From the NCBI GenBank assembly GCA_018780265.1, contig JADMJV010000044.1:1-52161 (forward strand): a DNA stretch of 52,161 bases. Reading direction: 5' to 3'. Shown here one piece after another: positions 15,562 to 24,389 of this stretch; the first letter of the stretch is position 1; each line of letters opens with the position of its first letter. Made by a program: the position numbers and the translations under genes. The notes under the pieces were generated by a model, which saw only the letters and a list, made by a program, of their open reading frames with translations, had not been told where the DNA came from and made no database searches. This DNA is from a bacterium. Its GTDB lineage: Bacteria; Vulcanimicrobiota; Xenobia; Xenobiales; JADMJV01.

Positions 15562-16908
15562 ATGGGCTTGATAATCAAAGGTCAGGAAATGTTGCGCACC
15601 GGCTACGCCGAGAAGCGCGAGGCGGCGCCCAAGGTGGCCTTGCTGGACAATTTTGAAAACACCGAAAACTCCACCGCCCACGGCGAGATGACCGAATCGG
15701 TGTTGCTGGGCTACGGCCAGCTTCAAGATGGCGATGTGCAGCGCTACCATTGCGGCAATGGCAACCCCATTCCGGCCGAGGCGGTACTGCAGGCCCCCGC
15801 CGAAAAGCTGGGCGGAACCTTGCGCGCCCACGTGGCCCTGAGCGGAGCCCTGCTGCTTAAAGCCACCACTGAAAACTTGCGCCAGATCGCGGCCGAACAG
15901 CCTGACGTCAAAGTCATCAGCCAGTCCCAAAGCCAGAGTCCGGTGCGGGTGGCCCAGCCCTTCTACGAGGCGGCCGCGCAGGACCCCCAATTTCGCGAGA
16001 GACTGGGCAAGGCGCTGGGGCTGCCTCCTCAGGCCAGCCTGCTGGAAGTGGCCGAGCAACTGTTTATCACTTCCGAGAAATTCCTGCGCGACGAGGACGC
16101 GGTCAAAGAGGCCCGCGCCGAATATCTGCAGGCCGAACGCGCCCTCAACGAGCGGGGCGTGATTCACCTGCTGGCCGCCGGCAATCTGGGCGAATTCTCA
16201 GCCCAGCTTGAGGCCAAAGGCGTGCAGTTCAGCCCCAGCGCCTTTCGCAGTGTGCTCACCAGCGACTACTCCACGGTGGTTGGCTCGCTGGACGAGCAAG
16301 GTCAACTGGCCTCATTCACCTCTCCCCGGGCTGGCACCGATGTGCTGGCCGCTGGCGTGAACCTGGCCTTCTCGGACCCCACTCCCGCCCCCGGTCAGAC
16401 TCCCAACGAGGTCCTTTACGGCAACGGAACCAGCCTTTCGGTCCCCCTGGTGGCCGGCCAGGTGGTCAAACTGGCCCAGGCCAATCCCGGCTGGGGCCAA
16501 TTTGAAGTGGAAGCCTCGCTGCAGGGCGTCAAAGCCTCGCGCCTGAGCCAGGGCCAGCAAGGCCTCGTGGAACTGGCCGACGGCAGCCGCGAAACCATGG
16601 TGGGCGACGGCAAAGTGGATGACTTTATCGTTAAGGCCATCGGCACCGGTTTTATTACAGGCCTGGACGACGATTCGGTGCCCCAGTTCGTGCAATCCGA
16701 AAAGAATTTTCGCCTGGTGCTGCCCGGCGAGACGCCCGAAATCAATCAGGTCATCGACGTGCGCGACAACGGCGAAGGTCAGCGCAAGTTCACTTTACAA
16801 ACGGCCTTCGGATCGCACACTCACGTGCTTAAAGGCGAGTACTCCAACGGCACCTGGAACCCCCAACGAACGGTGGAGGAATTCTACCTCAGCCCCGGAC
16901 AGAAGTAG
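15562..16908 (+). CDS. Subtilisin-like (S8) serine peptidase without signal or pro-peptide
   Basis: 448 residues from ATG 15562. The catalytic triad is Asp29 (VALLDNF), His40 (TAHGEMTESVL) and Ser291 (GNGTSLSVPLVAG), with the oxyanion Asn in LLAAGNLGE. Residues 300-448 form a further domain (a VGDGKVDDFIVKA stretch, then a beta-rich end). Extracellular S8 enzymes carry a signal peptide and a roughly 70-100-residue inhibitory pro-domain. Here the Asp lies only 28 residues from the start, so the enzyme is intracellular, exported by another route, or matured differently. Its stop codon abuts the stop codon of the convergent repeat protein (16908/16909), which may be a substrate or partner. Confidence 0.8.
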   Translation: MGLIIKGQEMLRTGYAEKREAAPKVALLDNFENTENSTAHGEMTESVLLGYGQLQDGDVQRYHCGNGNPIPAEAVLQAPAEKLGGTLRAHVALSGALLLKATTENLRQIAAEQPDVKVISQSQSQSPVRVAQPFYEAAAQDPQFRERLGKALGLPPQASLLEVAEQLFITSEKFLRDEDAVKEARAEYLQAERALNERGVIHLLAAGNLGEFSAQLEAKGVQFSPSAFRSVLTSDYSTVVGSLDEQGQLASFTSPRAGTDVLAAGVNLAFSDPTPAPGQTPNEVLYGNGTSLSVPLVAGQVVKLAQANPGWGQFEVEASLQGVKASRLSQGQQGLVELADGSRETMVGDGKVDDFIVKAIGTGFITGLDDDSVPQFVQSEKNFRLVLPGETPEINQVIDVRDNGEGQRKFTLQTAFGSHTHVLKGEYSNGTWNPQRTVEEFYLSPGQK

Positions 16909-19896
16909 CTATTCTTCTTCCTGTTCCTCTTCGCTCTTGGGCGGAGCCACAGGTTCCGCCTCCATATCGGGACGGCTGGCGGCCAACTTCAGTCTCTCAA
17001 AGGATTGACCCATTCCCGGATCGCTGCTCACCTTTCCCTCCAGATTGGTCATGGCGGTGGAGCCCGGGTCGGTATTGCCGGCGGCCGCCTGCAACGCCAG
17101 TTCGGATGCGGCAGCCTTGGGAGTGCGGGACATATTGGCGTACATCTGGGTCAGGGCGGCGCGACCGCCTTTGCTGCGCGCCGCGATGCTCTGCATGGTA
17201 ACCAGCGCACCCGCGGCGCGCGGGTCCTTGGACAGGTTCCGATTGAGCATCGTCTTGGCCCGGCGCCCCTCGGCCGTTCGCGTGGCCGCCGCCTGCATGG
17301 CCACGGCGGCACCGGCGTGGGCCACATCGCCCGACAGATTGCCGTACAGTTCGGCCTCGGCCTGACGACCGCGCTTGGTCTGACTGGCGGTAGCCTGCAC
17401 CGACAGAGCGGCGGCCGCCGCGTTGGGGTCTTTGGCCAGGCTCAAATTGAGCTTGGTCTCGGCGGCTCGACCCTCTGGAGTGCGGGTGGCGCTGGCCTTG
17501 ACCATGACGGCCGCAGTGGAGGCGCCCCGGTCGGTGGCCAGATTGCGATTGAGCGAAGTGAGAGCGGTCCGCCCTTCCTGGGTATTGGCGGCGGCGGCCT
17601 GCAACTGCAGCGCCGACGCCGAAGCCTTGGGACTTTGCGACAGGCCTTCGTTGAGCCGGGTCAGGGCTGCCTTGCCCTCGCGACTGATGGCAGCGCTAGC
17701 CTGCAGTCCCACGGCCGCCTCGGCCGACTGGGGATCGGCGGCCTGGGCCTGGTTGAGCTTGGTGAGAGCCGCCAGGCCTTCGGGCGTTTGGGCCGCGGCG
17801 GCCTGCACACCCACCGCTGTGGAAGCGCCCTCGCCATAGCGCACGATATTCTTGTTGACTTGAGCGTGAGCCTTACGCCCATCCGCGCTTTCATTGGCCG
17901 ATGCCTGCATGGCCACGCTGGCAGCCGCCGCATTGGGGTCTTTGGCCAGGTTGCGGTTGAGGTCGATGATGGCGCCAGCACCGCTGCCCGTGGTGGAGGC
18001 GGTTGCCTGCACGGACATAACCGCCGCCGCCGTCGACGTGTCCTTGGCCAAGTTGCGATTGAACTCGGTGAGCGCACCCAGCCCTTCGGGTGCCTGGCTG
18101 GCCGAGGCATGCAGTTGCATGGTGGCCACCGAAGCCCCTTTGTCGCTGGCCACGTTCTTGTAGAGAGTGCCCAACTGGGCCCGTCCCTCGGCCGTCTGAC
18201 TGGCCGCCGCCTGCACGCCCATGGCCGCAGCCGCATCGGCCGGATCCTTGGCCAGTGCCGAATTGAGTTGGCCAATGGCGGCCCGGCCTGCACCCGTAGC
18301 GCTGGCGCCGGCCTGCACACCCACGGCCGCACCGGCAGCCGTGGCGTCCTTGCTCAAGTTCTGATTCAGCTTGCGGAGGGCGGCCATGCCCTCGGGCGTC
18401 TTGGCGGCAGCCGCCTGCATAGACACGGTGGCCGCAGCCGCGGTCGGGTCCTTGGCCAGATTCGAGTTGAGCTGAGTAAGGGCGCCGCGTCCTTGGGCCG
18501 TGTCGCTGGCGCTGGCCTGCACAGCCATAGCCGCGGCCGCGCCTCCTGCGTACTGAGAAAGATTCTTGTTGAGCTGGCCCATCGAAGCGCTGTTGGCCCC
18601 GCCCTGCATGGTGATGAGTCCGGTGGATGCGGCGGAATCCTTGGCAACATTGGTATACAGGTCGGTGAGCACACCCGCACCACCCGAAGTGCTGCTGGCC
18701 TTGAGATGCAAGGCCATCGAGCCCCCGCTATCGCCAGCCTGATTCTTGAAAAGCTCGCCCAGAGCTCCGCGCCCCTCGCTACTTTGACTGGCGGTGGCCT
18801 GCACGGCCACTGCGGCGCTGGCGGCCTTGGAATCTCCGGCCAGGGCGGCATGCTTGGCGCTCACCCCTCCCCCGCCCCGGCTGGCTGCCGCGTCGGCGCC
18901 CACAGCCGCGGTTGAGGCCACGGTATCCTGAGAAATATTCAGATTCATGGTGGTCAAGGCGGCCTTGCCCGAGTCGGTGGCGGCCGCATTGGCGTGAATT
19001 TTGGCCACCTGACTGGCCGCCCCGGAGTCGCCGGCCAGGGATTTGTTAAACTCGGTTAGAGCCGTCATGCCTTGCGAGGTGCCCGAGGCCGAGGCCTGGA
19101 TCATACTGAAACTGGCCGACATACCGCCGTGGCCGGCGGCCATGCTCAACAAACCACTGCTCGAGGGCGCCTTGGCGACCGTATTGAGGAAAGCACCCGA
19201 CAGACTGGGATCCTGGCCGACCATGTCCATCACCTGGCTGCCCAAGGCGGGACCGGCATTTTCAATGATCTTCATGTATTGTTGGGCGGCGCCGCTATCA
19301 CTTCTGACCAGGTCCATAATTTTCGAATTGACGTCGCCGCTACCGTGGTTGGCGTCGAGCATTTGACCCCTGAGAAAATCCATCGATTTGCCCGGACTGC
19401 TGGCGATCTCGTCGAGCATGGCGCGCAGGTCTTTGCCCCCGGTGCCGTCGGCCGCCTTGAGCATCTGTCCCATGACACTGGCTTCGAACTCTTTGGCCGC
19501 CTGGATGTTGCGGGCCTGAACCTCGGCCAGTTCGGCCTTGAGCATCCGGGTCGTTTGCGACTCAAACTTAGGCGCTTTGGCCTCCTTGCCGTCCTTAGCC
19601 TCCGGCGACTTACCCTGGCTGGCGCTCCCTTCGCCCACATCGCTGGCTGGTTGGGCATCCCGCTCCAACAGCGCCTGGTCCAATTCTTGGGGGTCGCGGG
19701 GGGTGATGACCCCGGTAAAATTTTGACGAAGCCAGCGATTGGCCGTGAGCATGTCGCCCCAAAAGCCCTTCGAACCCAGCGCCGTCATATAAGTGGTGCC
19801 AGGAGCGAACGAGGCTGGTCCCACACTGGCCTCAGCTTCAAAGCTCTGCGGCCGCGTATTAAACGTGGTGAAATTACTGCCTACCGGAAACGCCAT
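16909..19896 (-). CDS. Giant alpha-helical protein made of 34-residue tandem repeats
   Basis: 995 residues with no signal peptide. Residues 1-270 are a distinct head: MAFPVGSNFTTFNTRP, a charged linker near 85-115 (SQGKSPEAKDGKEAK) and helical segments with MLKAADGTGG. Residues about 277-970 consist of around 20 repeats of a 34-residue unit whose consensus is roughly ALTxLNxNLAKDPxAAAAxV followed by xxQAxAxxTPEGRA. Each unit can form two helices broken at KDP and TPEG, the size and layout of TPR/Sel1-like or HEAT-like solenoids, though the usual signature residues of those families are not present. The acidic tail is SEEEQEEE. I infer a solenoid or fibre-like scaffold. The gene is convergent with the S8 peptidase. 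Confidence 0.75.
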   Translation of the reverse strand: MAFPVGSNFTTFNTRPQSFEAEASVGPASFAPGTTYMTALGSKGFWGDMLTANRWLRQNFTGVITPRDPQELDQALLERDAQPASDVGEGSASQGKSPEAKDGKEAKAPKFESQTTRMLKAELAEVQARNIQAAKEFEASVMGQMLKAADGTGGKDLRAMLDEIASSPGKSMDFLRGQMLDANHGSGDVNSKIMDLVRSDSGAAQQYMKIIENAGPALGSQVMDMVGQDPSLSGAFLNTVAKAPSSSGLLSMAAGHGGMSASFSMIQASASGTSQGMTALTEFNKSLAGDSGAASQVAKIHANAAATDSGKAALTTMNLNISQDTVASTAAVGADAAASRGGGGVSAKHAALAGDSKAASAAVAVQATASQSSEGRGALGELFKNQAGDSGGSMALHLKASSTSGGAGVLTDLYTNVAKDSAASTGLITMQGGANSASMGQLNKNLSQYAGGAAAAMAVQASASDTAQGRGALTQLNSNLAKDPTAAAATVSMQAAAAKTPEGMAALRKLNQNLSKDATAAGAAVGVQAGASATGAGRAAIGQLNSALAKDPADAAAAMGVQAAASQTAEGRAQLGTLYKNVASDKGASVATMQLHASASQAPEGLGALTEFNRNLAKDTSTAAAVMSVQATASTTGSGAGAIIDLNRNLAKDPNAAAASVAMQASANESADGRKAHAQVNKNIVRYGEGASTAVGVQAAAAQTPEGLAALTKLNQAQAADPQSAEAAVGLQASAAISREGKAALTRLNEGLSQSPKASASALQLQAAAANTQEGRTALTSLNRNLATDRGASTAAVMVKASATRTPEGRAAETKLNLSLAKDPNAAAAALSVQATASQTKRGRQAEAELYGNLSGDVAHAGAAVAMQAAATRTAEGRRAKTMLNRNLSKDPRAAGALVTMQSIAARSKGGRAALTQMYANMSRTPKAAASELALQAAAGNTDPGSTAMTNLEGKVSSDPGMGQSFERLKLAASRPDMEAEPVAPPKSEEEQEEE
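17056..19068 (-). repeat. About 20 tandem 102-bp coding repeats
   Basis: The 34-codon unit recurs without spacers over 2 kb. The copies are diverged at the DNA level, with conserved positions Leu-Asn (LNxNL), Lys-Asp-Pro and Gln-Ala (VQAxAS), so the array is old and under protein-level selection. The first few units are irregular (deletions near SRGGGGVSAKHAALAGD). Confidence 0.85.
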
Positions 19897-20047
19897 GGGC
19901 TAAACCCCTCTCAACTCTACCCCTTACCTTACTCGACGGAAGCAAAAATAGAAGCCAAGGAGTGTTGGGCTACTTGAACACGCTGTTAAAATTTGATGCC
20001 CTTTTGGTGCCCAGGACCATGGAGGAAGGCGGACGAAGTGGGGGCCC

Positions 20048-20623
20048 ATGGCTGACATTATTCATTACTCCGACCCCCAGAGTCGCGGGATGCGCACTCA
20101 AATGCTGCTGGACGTTTTCCAGATTCCTCACCGTAGCGAACTGGTCGAACTGCGCAAGGGCGATCACAGAAAGCCCGAGTACGCTAAGATTCACCCCTAC
20201 CAACGCGTTCCTGCCCTCAAGCACGGCGACACCACTGTCATCGAATCGGGCGCCATCACCCTTTATCTGGCCGACCTGTTTCCCGAAAAAATGAATACGC
20301 CCAAGCCCGGCACCCCCGAGCGGGCCCGCCTCTACGAATGGGTCTTCTTTCTGCAGACCACCCTGGAGCCTTTCGCCATGAAGGGATTCAATCCCGAAAC
20401 CAAGGAAGAAGCCAAAACCGAGATTGCCAAACTGCTGGCCACCATGGCCGGCCACATCAAGGGGCCGTATGTGCTTGGAGAACAGTTTTCGGTGGTGGAC
20501 GTCATTTTGTTCTGCGAACTGTCCTGGTACCAGATGATGGGACTGTATCCCGAGGGACAGCCTGCCTATGACAAATTTATGGAAGTCGTCAGGGGAAAAA
20601 TCCAGCAACCATCCACTCCCTAG
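20048..20623 (+). CDS. Glutathione S-transferase family protein
   Basis: 191 residues. The N-terminal thioredoxin-like domain starts IIHYSDPQSRGMRTQMLLDV and carries the glutathione-site cis-Pro and ESGAI motifs (YQRVPALKHGDTTVIESGAI, then TLYLADLFP). The C-terminal helical domain includes the N-capping-box-like GEQFSVVDVIL, where Asp stabilises the domain core. The Ser in DPQSRG is the likely catalytic Ser/Cys position. It is probably a cytosolic detoxification or redox enzyme. It stands alone on this strand. Confidence 0.85.
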   Translation: MADIIHYSDPQSRGMRTQMLLDVFQIPHRSELVELRKGDHRKPEYAKIHPYQRVPALKHGDTTVIESGAITLYLADLFPEKMNTPKPGTPERARLYEWVFFLQTTLEPFAMKGFNPETKEEAKTEIAKLLATMAGHIKGPYVLGEQFSVVDVILFCELSWYQMMGLYPEGQPAYDKFMEVVRGKIQQPSTP

Positions 20624-20634
20624 CGAATCCTGAC

Positions 20635-20790
20635 TTAATCGAGTGAAAGTGGTGACACAGGGCAACACTGTCCTCTACCAGGCCCCCGAGCGACGGCTGT
20701 TGAGGTCTTTCCCAAGGGCGCCGCCACCTGCCGAAGCTCGCCATGAAGGTCTGGCGGCATCGGGACATGCAAATTCTTGGCATTTTTCAT
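20635..20790 (-). pseudogene. Remnant of a ribbon-helix-helix antitoxin
   Basis: A 51-codon frame starting at ATG 20790 with SD-like AGGGA. The first 35 residues (MKNAKNLHVPMPPDLHGELR and GKTSTAVAR) look exactly like the strand-helix-helix start of CopG/RHH antitoxins. After AR, where an Arg-Glu-Ala-hydrophobic helix is expected, the frame reads GPGRGQCC. One frame over the sequence reads LVEDSVALCHHFHSIKS, a better continuation. I infer a frameshifted antitoxin without a toxin gene beside it. The rest of 20624-20914 shows nothing else. Confidence 0.4.
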
Positions 20791-20914
20791 GGCACATCCC
20801 TAATTCCGTCAACGCCAAGGCCCAGTTGTTTACCATGGCGGATTTCCCAACCTTTACGGCGATGTAGAGGGCAATCGGGCGCCATCAGGCGAGGGTGGCG
20901 CAGCTACGTGGCCG

Positions 20915-21271
20915 TCACTTCCATTTTCCTTTGCCGTTGCCGTTCATCTTCTTCATCTGCCCCGGCGGGCCACCGTGTGGGTGGTTGGGGTGGTACTTGC
21001 ACTTCCAAGCGTAGGCGTCGGGCACCGCAACAATCTGAGGAAGGTAGGGCTGAGGCACCACGACCTGAACAGCCTGGCCAGGCAGCAATTGAGAATAGTC
21101 CACACGCAGGCCAGCGACCTGAAAAGTGGCGTGCTGGACGGGAATCAGCATGGAAGTCGCCCCCTGATTTAGCATAACTCCCTCTGGGTAGACGCCGTAG
21201 ACATTGCCATTCAAGGGGTCTGCCCAGGCTGAGGCGGTAAGCACCGCCAGTCCGACAAGTATTTTCTTCAC
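20915..21271 (-). CDS. Small secreted protein with His/Pro/Lys-rich tail
   Basis: 118 residues from GTG 21271, which has a clear SD (GGAGG, 6-nt spacer); the longer frame upstream has none. The signal peptide is MKKILVGLAVLTASAWA-like, with cleavage before DPLNG. The mature part is beta-rich (NVYGVYPEGVMLNQGATSML, then HATFQVAGLRVDYSQLLPGQAVQVVVP). The C-terminus is unusual: YHPNHPHGGPPGQ and then KMNGNGKGKWK. A hairpin-like surface or metal-binding tail is possible. No family is recognised. Confidence 0.65.
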   Translation of the reverse strand: MKKILVGLAVLTASAWADPLNGNVYGVYPEGVMLNQGATSMLIPVQHATFQVAGLRVDYSQLLPGQAVQVVVPQPYLPQIVAVPDAYAWKCKYHPNHPHGGPPGQMKKMNGNGKGKWK

Positions 21272-21463
21272 AACGCACCTCCAAAACTGAGGCTTCCTCA
21301 AGAGTCTTATGGGTCCTTGAGGAATGACCCGCCCAAGCCAAGGGGCCCCCGAGGAGAATGGATTGATTCCTTGAGCAAGATCCACCACCTCGTGGCCCGC
21401 CTTAGGACCGGAACCAAAGCGCTGCCCAGGCGACCCTTACTGCCAGCCACCAAAACACTAGCA

Positions 21464-22975
21464 CTAGCAGGAGATGTGCAGGCGTTCGATCTTCATCTGG
21501 CCGTCTTCCCACACCACCGCGCCTTCATAGACCTCGCCGTTGGGATTGTAGTGTTCTTCACTGCGCACCCGCACATGGGGATCGCTGTAGCGAATCTTGC
21601 CGGCCTTGATCAGGCGGGCCAGGTCGCGCTCGGTGGTGCTTTGCAGATGCTCGCTTTTAAACAGGCCTTCCTCCGTGCTCACAGGCACGTCCACCTTGGC
21701 ACCGGCGAACTGACCCAGTTCTGGCCCCAGCGTGACGCTGACCGGCTCGAAGGCGGGAGCCTGATCGCTTTGAAAAAGTCGGCTGCTGGCTGCGGCACGC
21801 CGGGAAGCCTCGTCTTTTTCCAACAATTCGGCGGGCAGGTCGGCGGGCAAGATGTTGCGATTAGTGAAGACCTTCTGAATCAATGCGGCCCGCTGACCGT
21901 TGTGATGGAGCTTATCGGACTGGATAAAAGCTACGGCCATGTCGCGATAGCCAAACTTACCACGCGGAGACTCGCGAATCATGTTGGCCAACATCTTGAA
22001 GAGTTCCTCGTTGCTCTCCTTGATGGCTTTCTCCGGGCCGTCACCGGCGGCCATGCGTTCGGCCACCATGGCTTTGAGCAAATCGAAATGGGCCCCGGTC
22101 CACACCCGCGACAGGCTGTGTTTTCCCCAACCCAGTTCGGTGGCGCTGCCCTTTTCGCTGGGAAGCGTGCTGGGATCGACAAACTTCATGGTATTGTTGG
22201 CATTGCGCAGGTAGTTGCCGCCGGTTTTGTTGCTACCCGCCTGGCTGTTGACAGCCGTTCCCAACTCCTCGGCCAGATTGGCAACCAGGTTGGGCTTGGA
22301 AAGGTCGCCGCCCGTTTCTTGAATCAACTGCTGAACCACCCGGTCGCTGCGCAGAGCCATGTGGATCGACAGCATGTCGCCAAACGACTCGTGGAAAGCC
22401 GACGGTTCCGGTCCCCAAGAACTCATATACTCGGGCCGAATCGCGTCCAACAATGCGTGGCCCACCTCGTGAGCCACAATGTCGGACGAAGCTCCCGAGT
22501 GCACCTGGGCCTTTCTCAAAGGGTCCAGGTCGGAGTAAAAATTGAGCGTACCGCTTTCGCGCTTGTAGTTGGCGTTAAGATCTTTGCCGCAGTTAGGACG
22601 AATCAGCAACCTGTCGAAATCAAAAGCCCACTTGATATCGTCCGCAAACACCTCGCGAAAGGCATTGATGGTGAGGGCCGCGTTGGCAAAAGCCAGCGAA
22701 CTGTTTTGGCGCGGATCATTGTCGGCGTAAACGTAGCTGTCATTCTCTTTTTGCAGCTTCTCGCGCAGCATCACATGCGGGTCGGCCGGACCCAACTCGC
22801 CCATCACCACGTTGGGGATCACCGTAGTATCGGAAATGGCGTACACCATGCGATCCTGCGGATTGTAGCTAAACGTTTCGCCTTTCAGGGGCGCACGCTT
22901 GTGCGAATCACAATGGCTACAGGCGGTTCGGGGGGGCAAACTGATGATCAAAGCATATCCTCCGATCACCAGCAT
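21464..22975 (-). CDS. Zinc metallopeptidase (gluzincin, thermolysin/M4-like)
   Basis: 503 residues. The zinc site is HEVGH (169-173) in SSDIVAHEVGHALLDAI, with a third ligand Glu196 in AFHESFGDML, the ExxxD motif of gluzincins such as M4/M36. An upstream strand (TLNFYSDLDPLRKAQVHSGA) provides the edge strand. The N-terminus (MLVIGGYALIISLPP) may be a short signal or anchor; the start is uncertain and has no good SD. Residues 370-503 are a charged domain ending ERLHISC. It lies 55 bp downstream of ftsW on the same strand, taking the place where murG/murC would normally follow. It may act in the envelope. Confidence 0.7.
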   Translation of the reverse strand: MLVIGGYALIISLPPRTACSHCDSHKRAPLKGETFSYNPQDRMVYAISDTTVIPNVVMGELGPADPHVMLREKLQKENDSYVYADNDPRQNSSLAFANAALTINAFREVFADDIKWAFDFDRLLIRPNCGKDLNANYKRESGTLNFYSDLDPLRKAQVHSGASSDIVAHEVGHALLDAIRPEYMSSWGPEPSAFHESFGDMLSIHMALRSDRVVQQLIQETGGDLSKPNLVANLAEELGTAVNSQAGSNKTGGNYLRNANNTMKFVDPSTLPSEKGSATELGWGKHSLSRVWTGAHFDLLKAMVAERMAAGDGPEKAIKESNEELFKMLANMIRESPRGKFGYRDMAVAFIQSDKLHHNGQRAALIQKVFTNRNILPADLPAELLEKDEASRRAAASSRLFQSDQAPAFEPVSVTLGPELGQFAGAKVDVPVSTEEGLFKSEHLQSTTERDLARLIKAGKIRYSDPHVRVRSEEHYNPNGEVYEGAVVWEDGQMKIERLHISC

Positions 22976-22991
22976 AGCGGCTACTATCCGG

Positions 22992-23008
22992 CCAATTGTA
23001 ACAATTGG
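22992..23008. promoter_or_regulatory. Perfect palindrome between ftsW and the metallopeptidase gene
   Basis: CCAATTGT-A-ACAATTGG, 8-bp arms around one base, lying 17 bp before the metallopeptidase start codon and 22 bp after the ftsW stop. The size and symmetry fit a binding site for a dimeric helix-turn-helix regulator. There is no U-tract, so it is not a terminator. Confidence 0.45.
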
Positions 23009-23030
23009 TCGACAAAAACCCCAGAGTCGA

Positions 23031-24389
23031 TCAGAGGATGGCTTTGTTCAGTTGGCGCTTATTGCGTCCCCGCCGGGTCTCGCGCGCCGTGTGAAAGGCG
23101 CGTTCGCTAAGGGTGGGCTCGATGACCGGGCGGGGCAAACCGGCCTCGGTGCGACGCAGGCGCTGGCCGGCGGCCCGCTTTTCCCAGGTGCCGCAAGAGA
23201 TGGGCGCCATGCTCTCGTCGCTTGAACTGGCCAGAGTTGCGCCCTGGCGCAGGCGGCGTTCGCGGCGCTTGGGCTTGCCTTCGTTCTCTACATTGCGAGC
23301 ATTGAAGTCAGCCACATTGAGCAAGACGCCGATACTAACCAGAGTGAACAGAATCGAGCTGCCGCCGTAGCTGATGAAAGGAAGGGGGACACCGGTGCTG
23401 GGGATACAACCGCTGGCCACGGCCATATTCATCAGCGCCTGCAGGGCGATTTGAAAGGTGACGCCGGCGGCCAGCATTCGCAAGTAAGGCTTGCGGCACT
23501 GCACGGCCACTTTGAAGCCCTTGTAAAGAAGAGCCACATAGAGGGTGCACAGCGCGGTGGTGCCCATGAAACCCAATTCTTCGCCCAGAATGGCGAAGAT
23601 AAAATCGGTATGCATCTCGGGCAGATAGTTATATTTTTGGTGACTGTTGCCCAGGCCTTGCCCGGTCAACCCGCCCGAAGCCAGCGCCAGCAGACTGTTG
23701 TAAAGTTGGTAGCCGGAGCCTTGAATGTCACCCATCGGGTCAACAAAGGTGGCCAGACGCTTCATTCGAAATGGCTTGGCGATAATCATCAAGCCCACGG
23801 CCATCACGCCGGCCGCGGCCATGCCGCCCAGGTGTTCCAGTTTGGCGCCAGCCACAAACAGCATGGCCATAAACACGCCGGCCAGCACCAGGGCTGTACC
23901 CAGATCGGGTTCCTGCTCGACCAGCAGCAACATGATGCCAAAAATGCCCAGGGCAGGCACGATGCGCGAGGCGTGGGCCACCTTTTCGCGACGCCGGTCG
24001 AGACAGTCGGCCAGGTAAAAGATCAGCGCCAACTTGGCCATTTCGGCCACCTGAAACTGGAACGGTCCCAGCGGAATCCAGCGGCGAGCGCCGTTGATCT
24101 CCGGCCCGATCAGCATCACCAGAGCCAACAGCCCGATGGTGCCAATCGCAAAGGGAACGCTGGTCAGAGGTCTCAGGCGCGTCAGGTCCATCCGGCGCAC
24201 AATGAGCAGGGCAGCCACCCCGATAACACAGGCCAGGCCCTGACGCTTGAGAAAGAAGAAGGGATCAAAGCGAAAGTCTTCTGAGGAGGCCGTCATCACG
24301 GTCGACGACGAGAAGACCATTAACAGCCCCAACAGGCTTAAGCAAGCGGTTATGGTGATCAACCAAGGATCAGCCTGACGTGACCTCAT
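23031..24389 (-). CDS. ftsW: Septal peptidoglycan polymerase FtsW (SEDS family)
   Basis: A lipid II glycosyltransferase of the divisome that works with the class B PBP encoded by ftsI upstream. 452 residues; ATG with strong SD (GGAGG), overlapping the murD stop by ATGA. About ten membrane segments are visible. SEDS signatures: GARRWIPLGPFQFQVAEMAK, LLLVEQEPDLGTALV, the conserved Asp loop near NYLPEMHTDFIFAILGEELG, and PLPFISYGGSS. After the last helix there is a basic, probably cytoplasmic tail of about 95 residues (KPKRRERRLRQG ... RETRRGRNKRQ) that is longer than usual. Confidence 0.95.
   Translation of the reverse strand: MRSRQADPWLITITACLSLLGLLMVFSSSTVMTASSEDFRFDPFFFLKRQGLACVIGVAALLIVRRMDLTRLRPLTSVPFAIGTIGLLALVMLIGPEINGARRWIPLGPFQFQVAEMAKLALIFYLADCLDRRREKVAHASRIVPALGIFGIMLLLVEQEPDLGTALVLAGVFMAMLFVAGAKLEHLGGMAAAGVMAVGLMIIAKPFRMKRLATFVDPMGDIQGSGYQLYNSLLALASGGLTGQGLGNSHQKYNYLPEMHTDFIFAILGEELGFMGTTALCTLYVALLYKGFKVAVQCRKPYLRMLAAGVTFQIALQALMNMAVASGCIPSTGVPLPFISYGGSSILFTLVSIGVLLNVADFNARNVENEGKPKRRERRLRQGATLASSSDESMAPISCGTWEKRAAGQRLRRTEAGLPRPVIEPTLSERAFHTARETRRGRNKRQLNKAIL

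Noticed and set aside
17005..18915. Long plus-strand frame (over 600 codons) opposite the 34-residue-repeat protein
   Set aside because: It is the complement of a GC-rich repeat gene; its product is Gly/His/Arg-rich with no domain, while the minus-strand product has coherent repeats.
21317..23110. Long plus-strand frame opposite the metallopeptidase gene
   Set aside because: The opposite strand encodes a clear HEVGH metallopeptidase; this frame has no recognisable motif and no ribosome-binding site.
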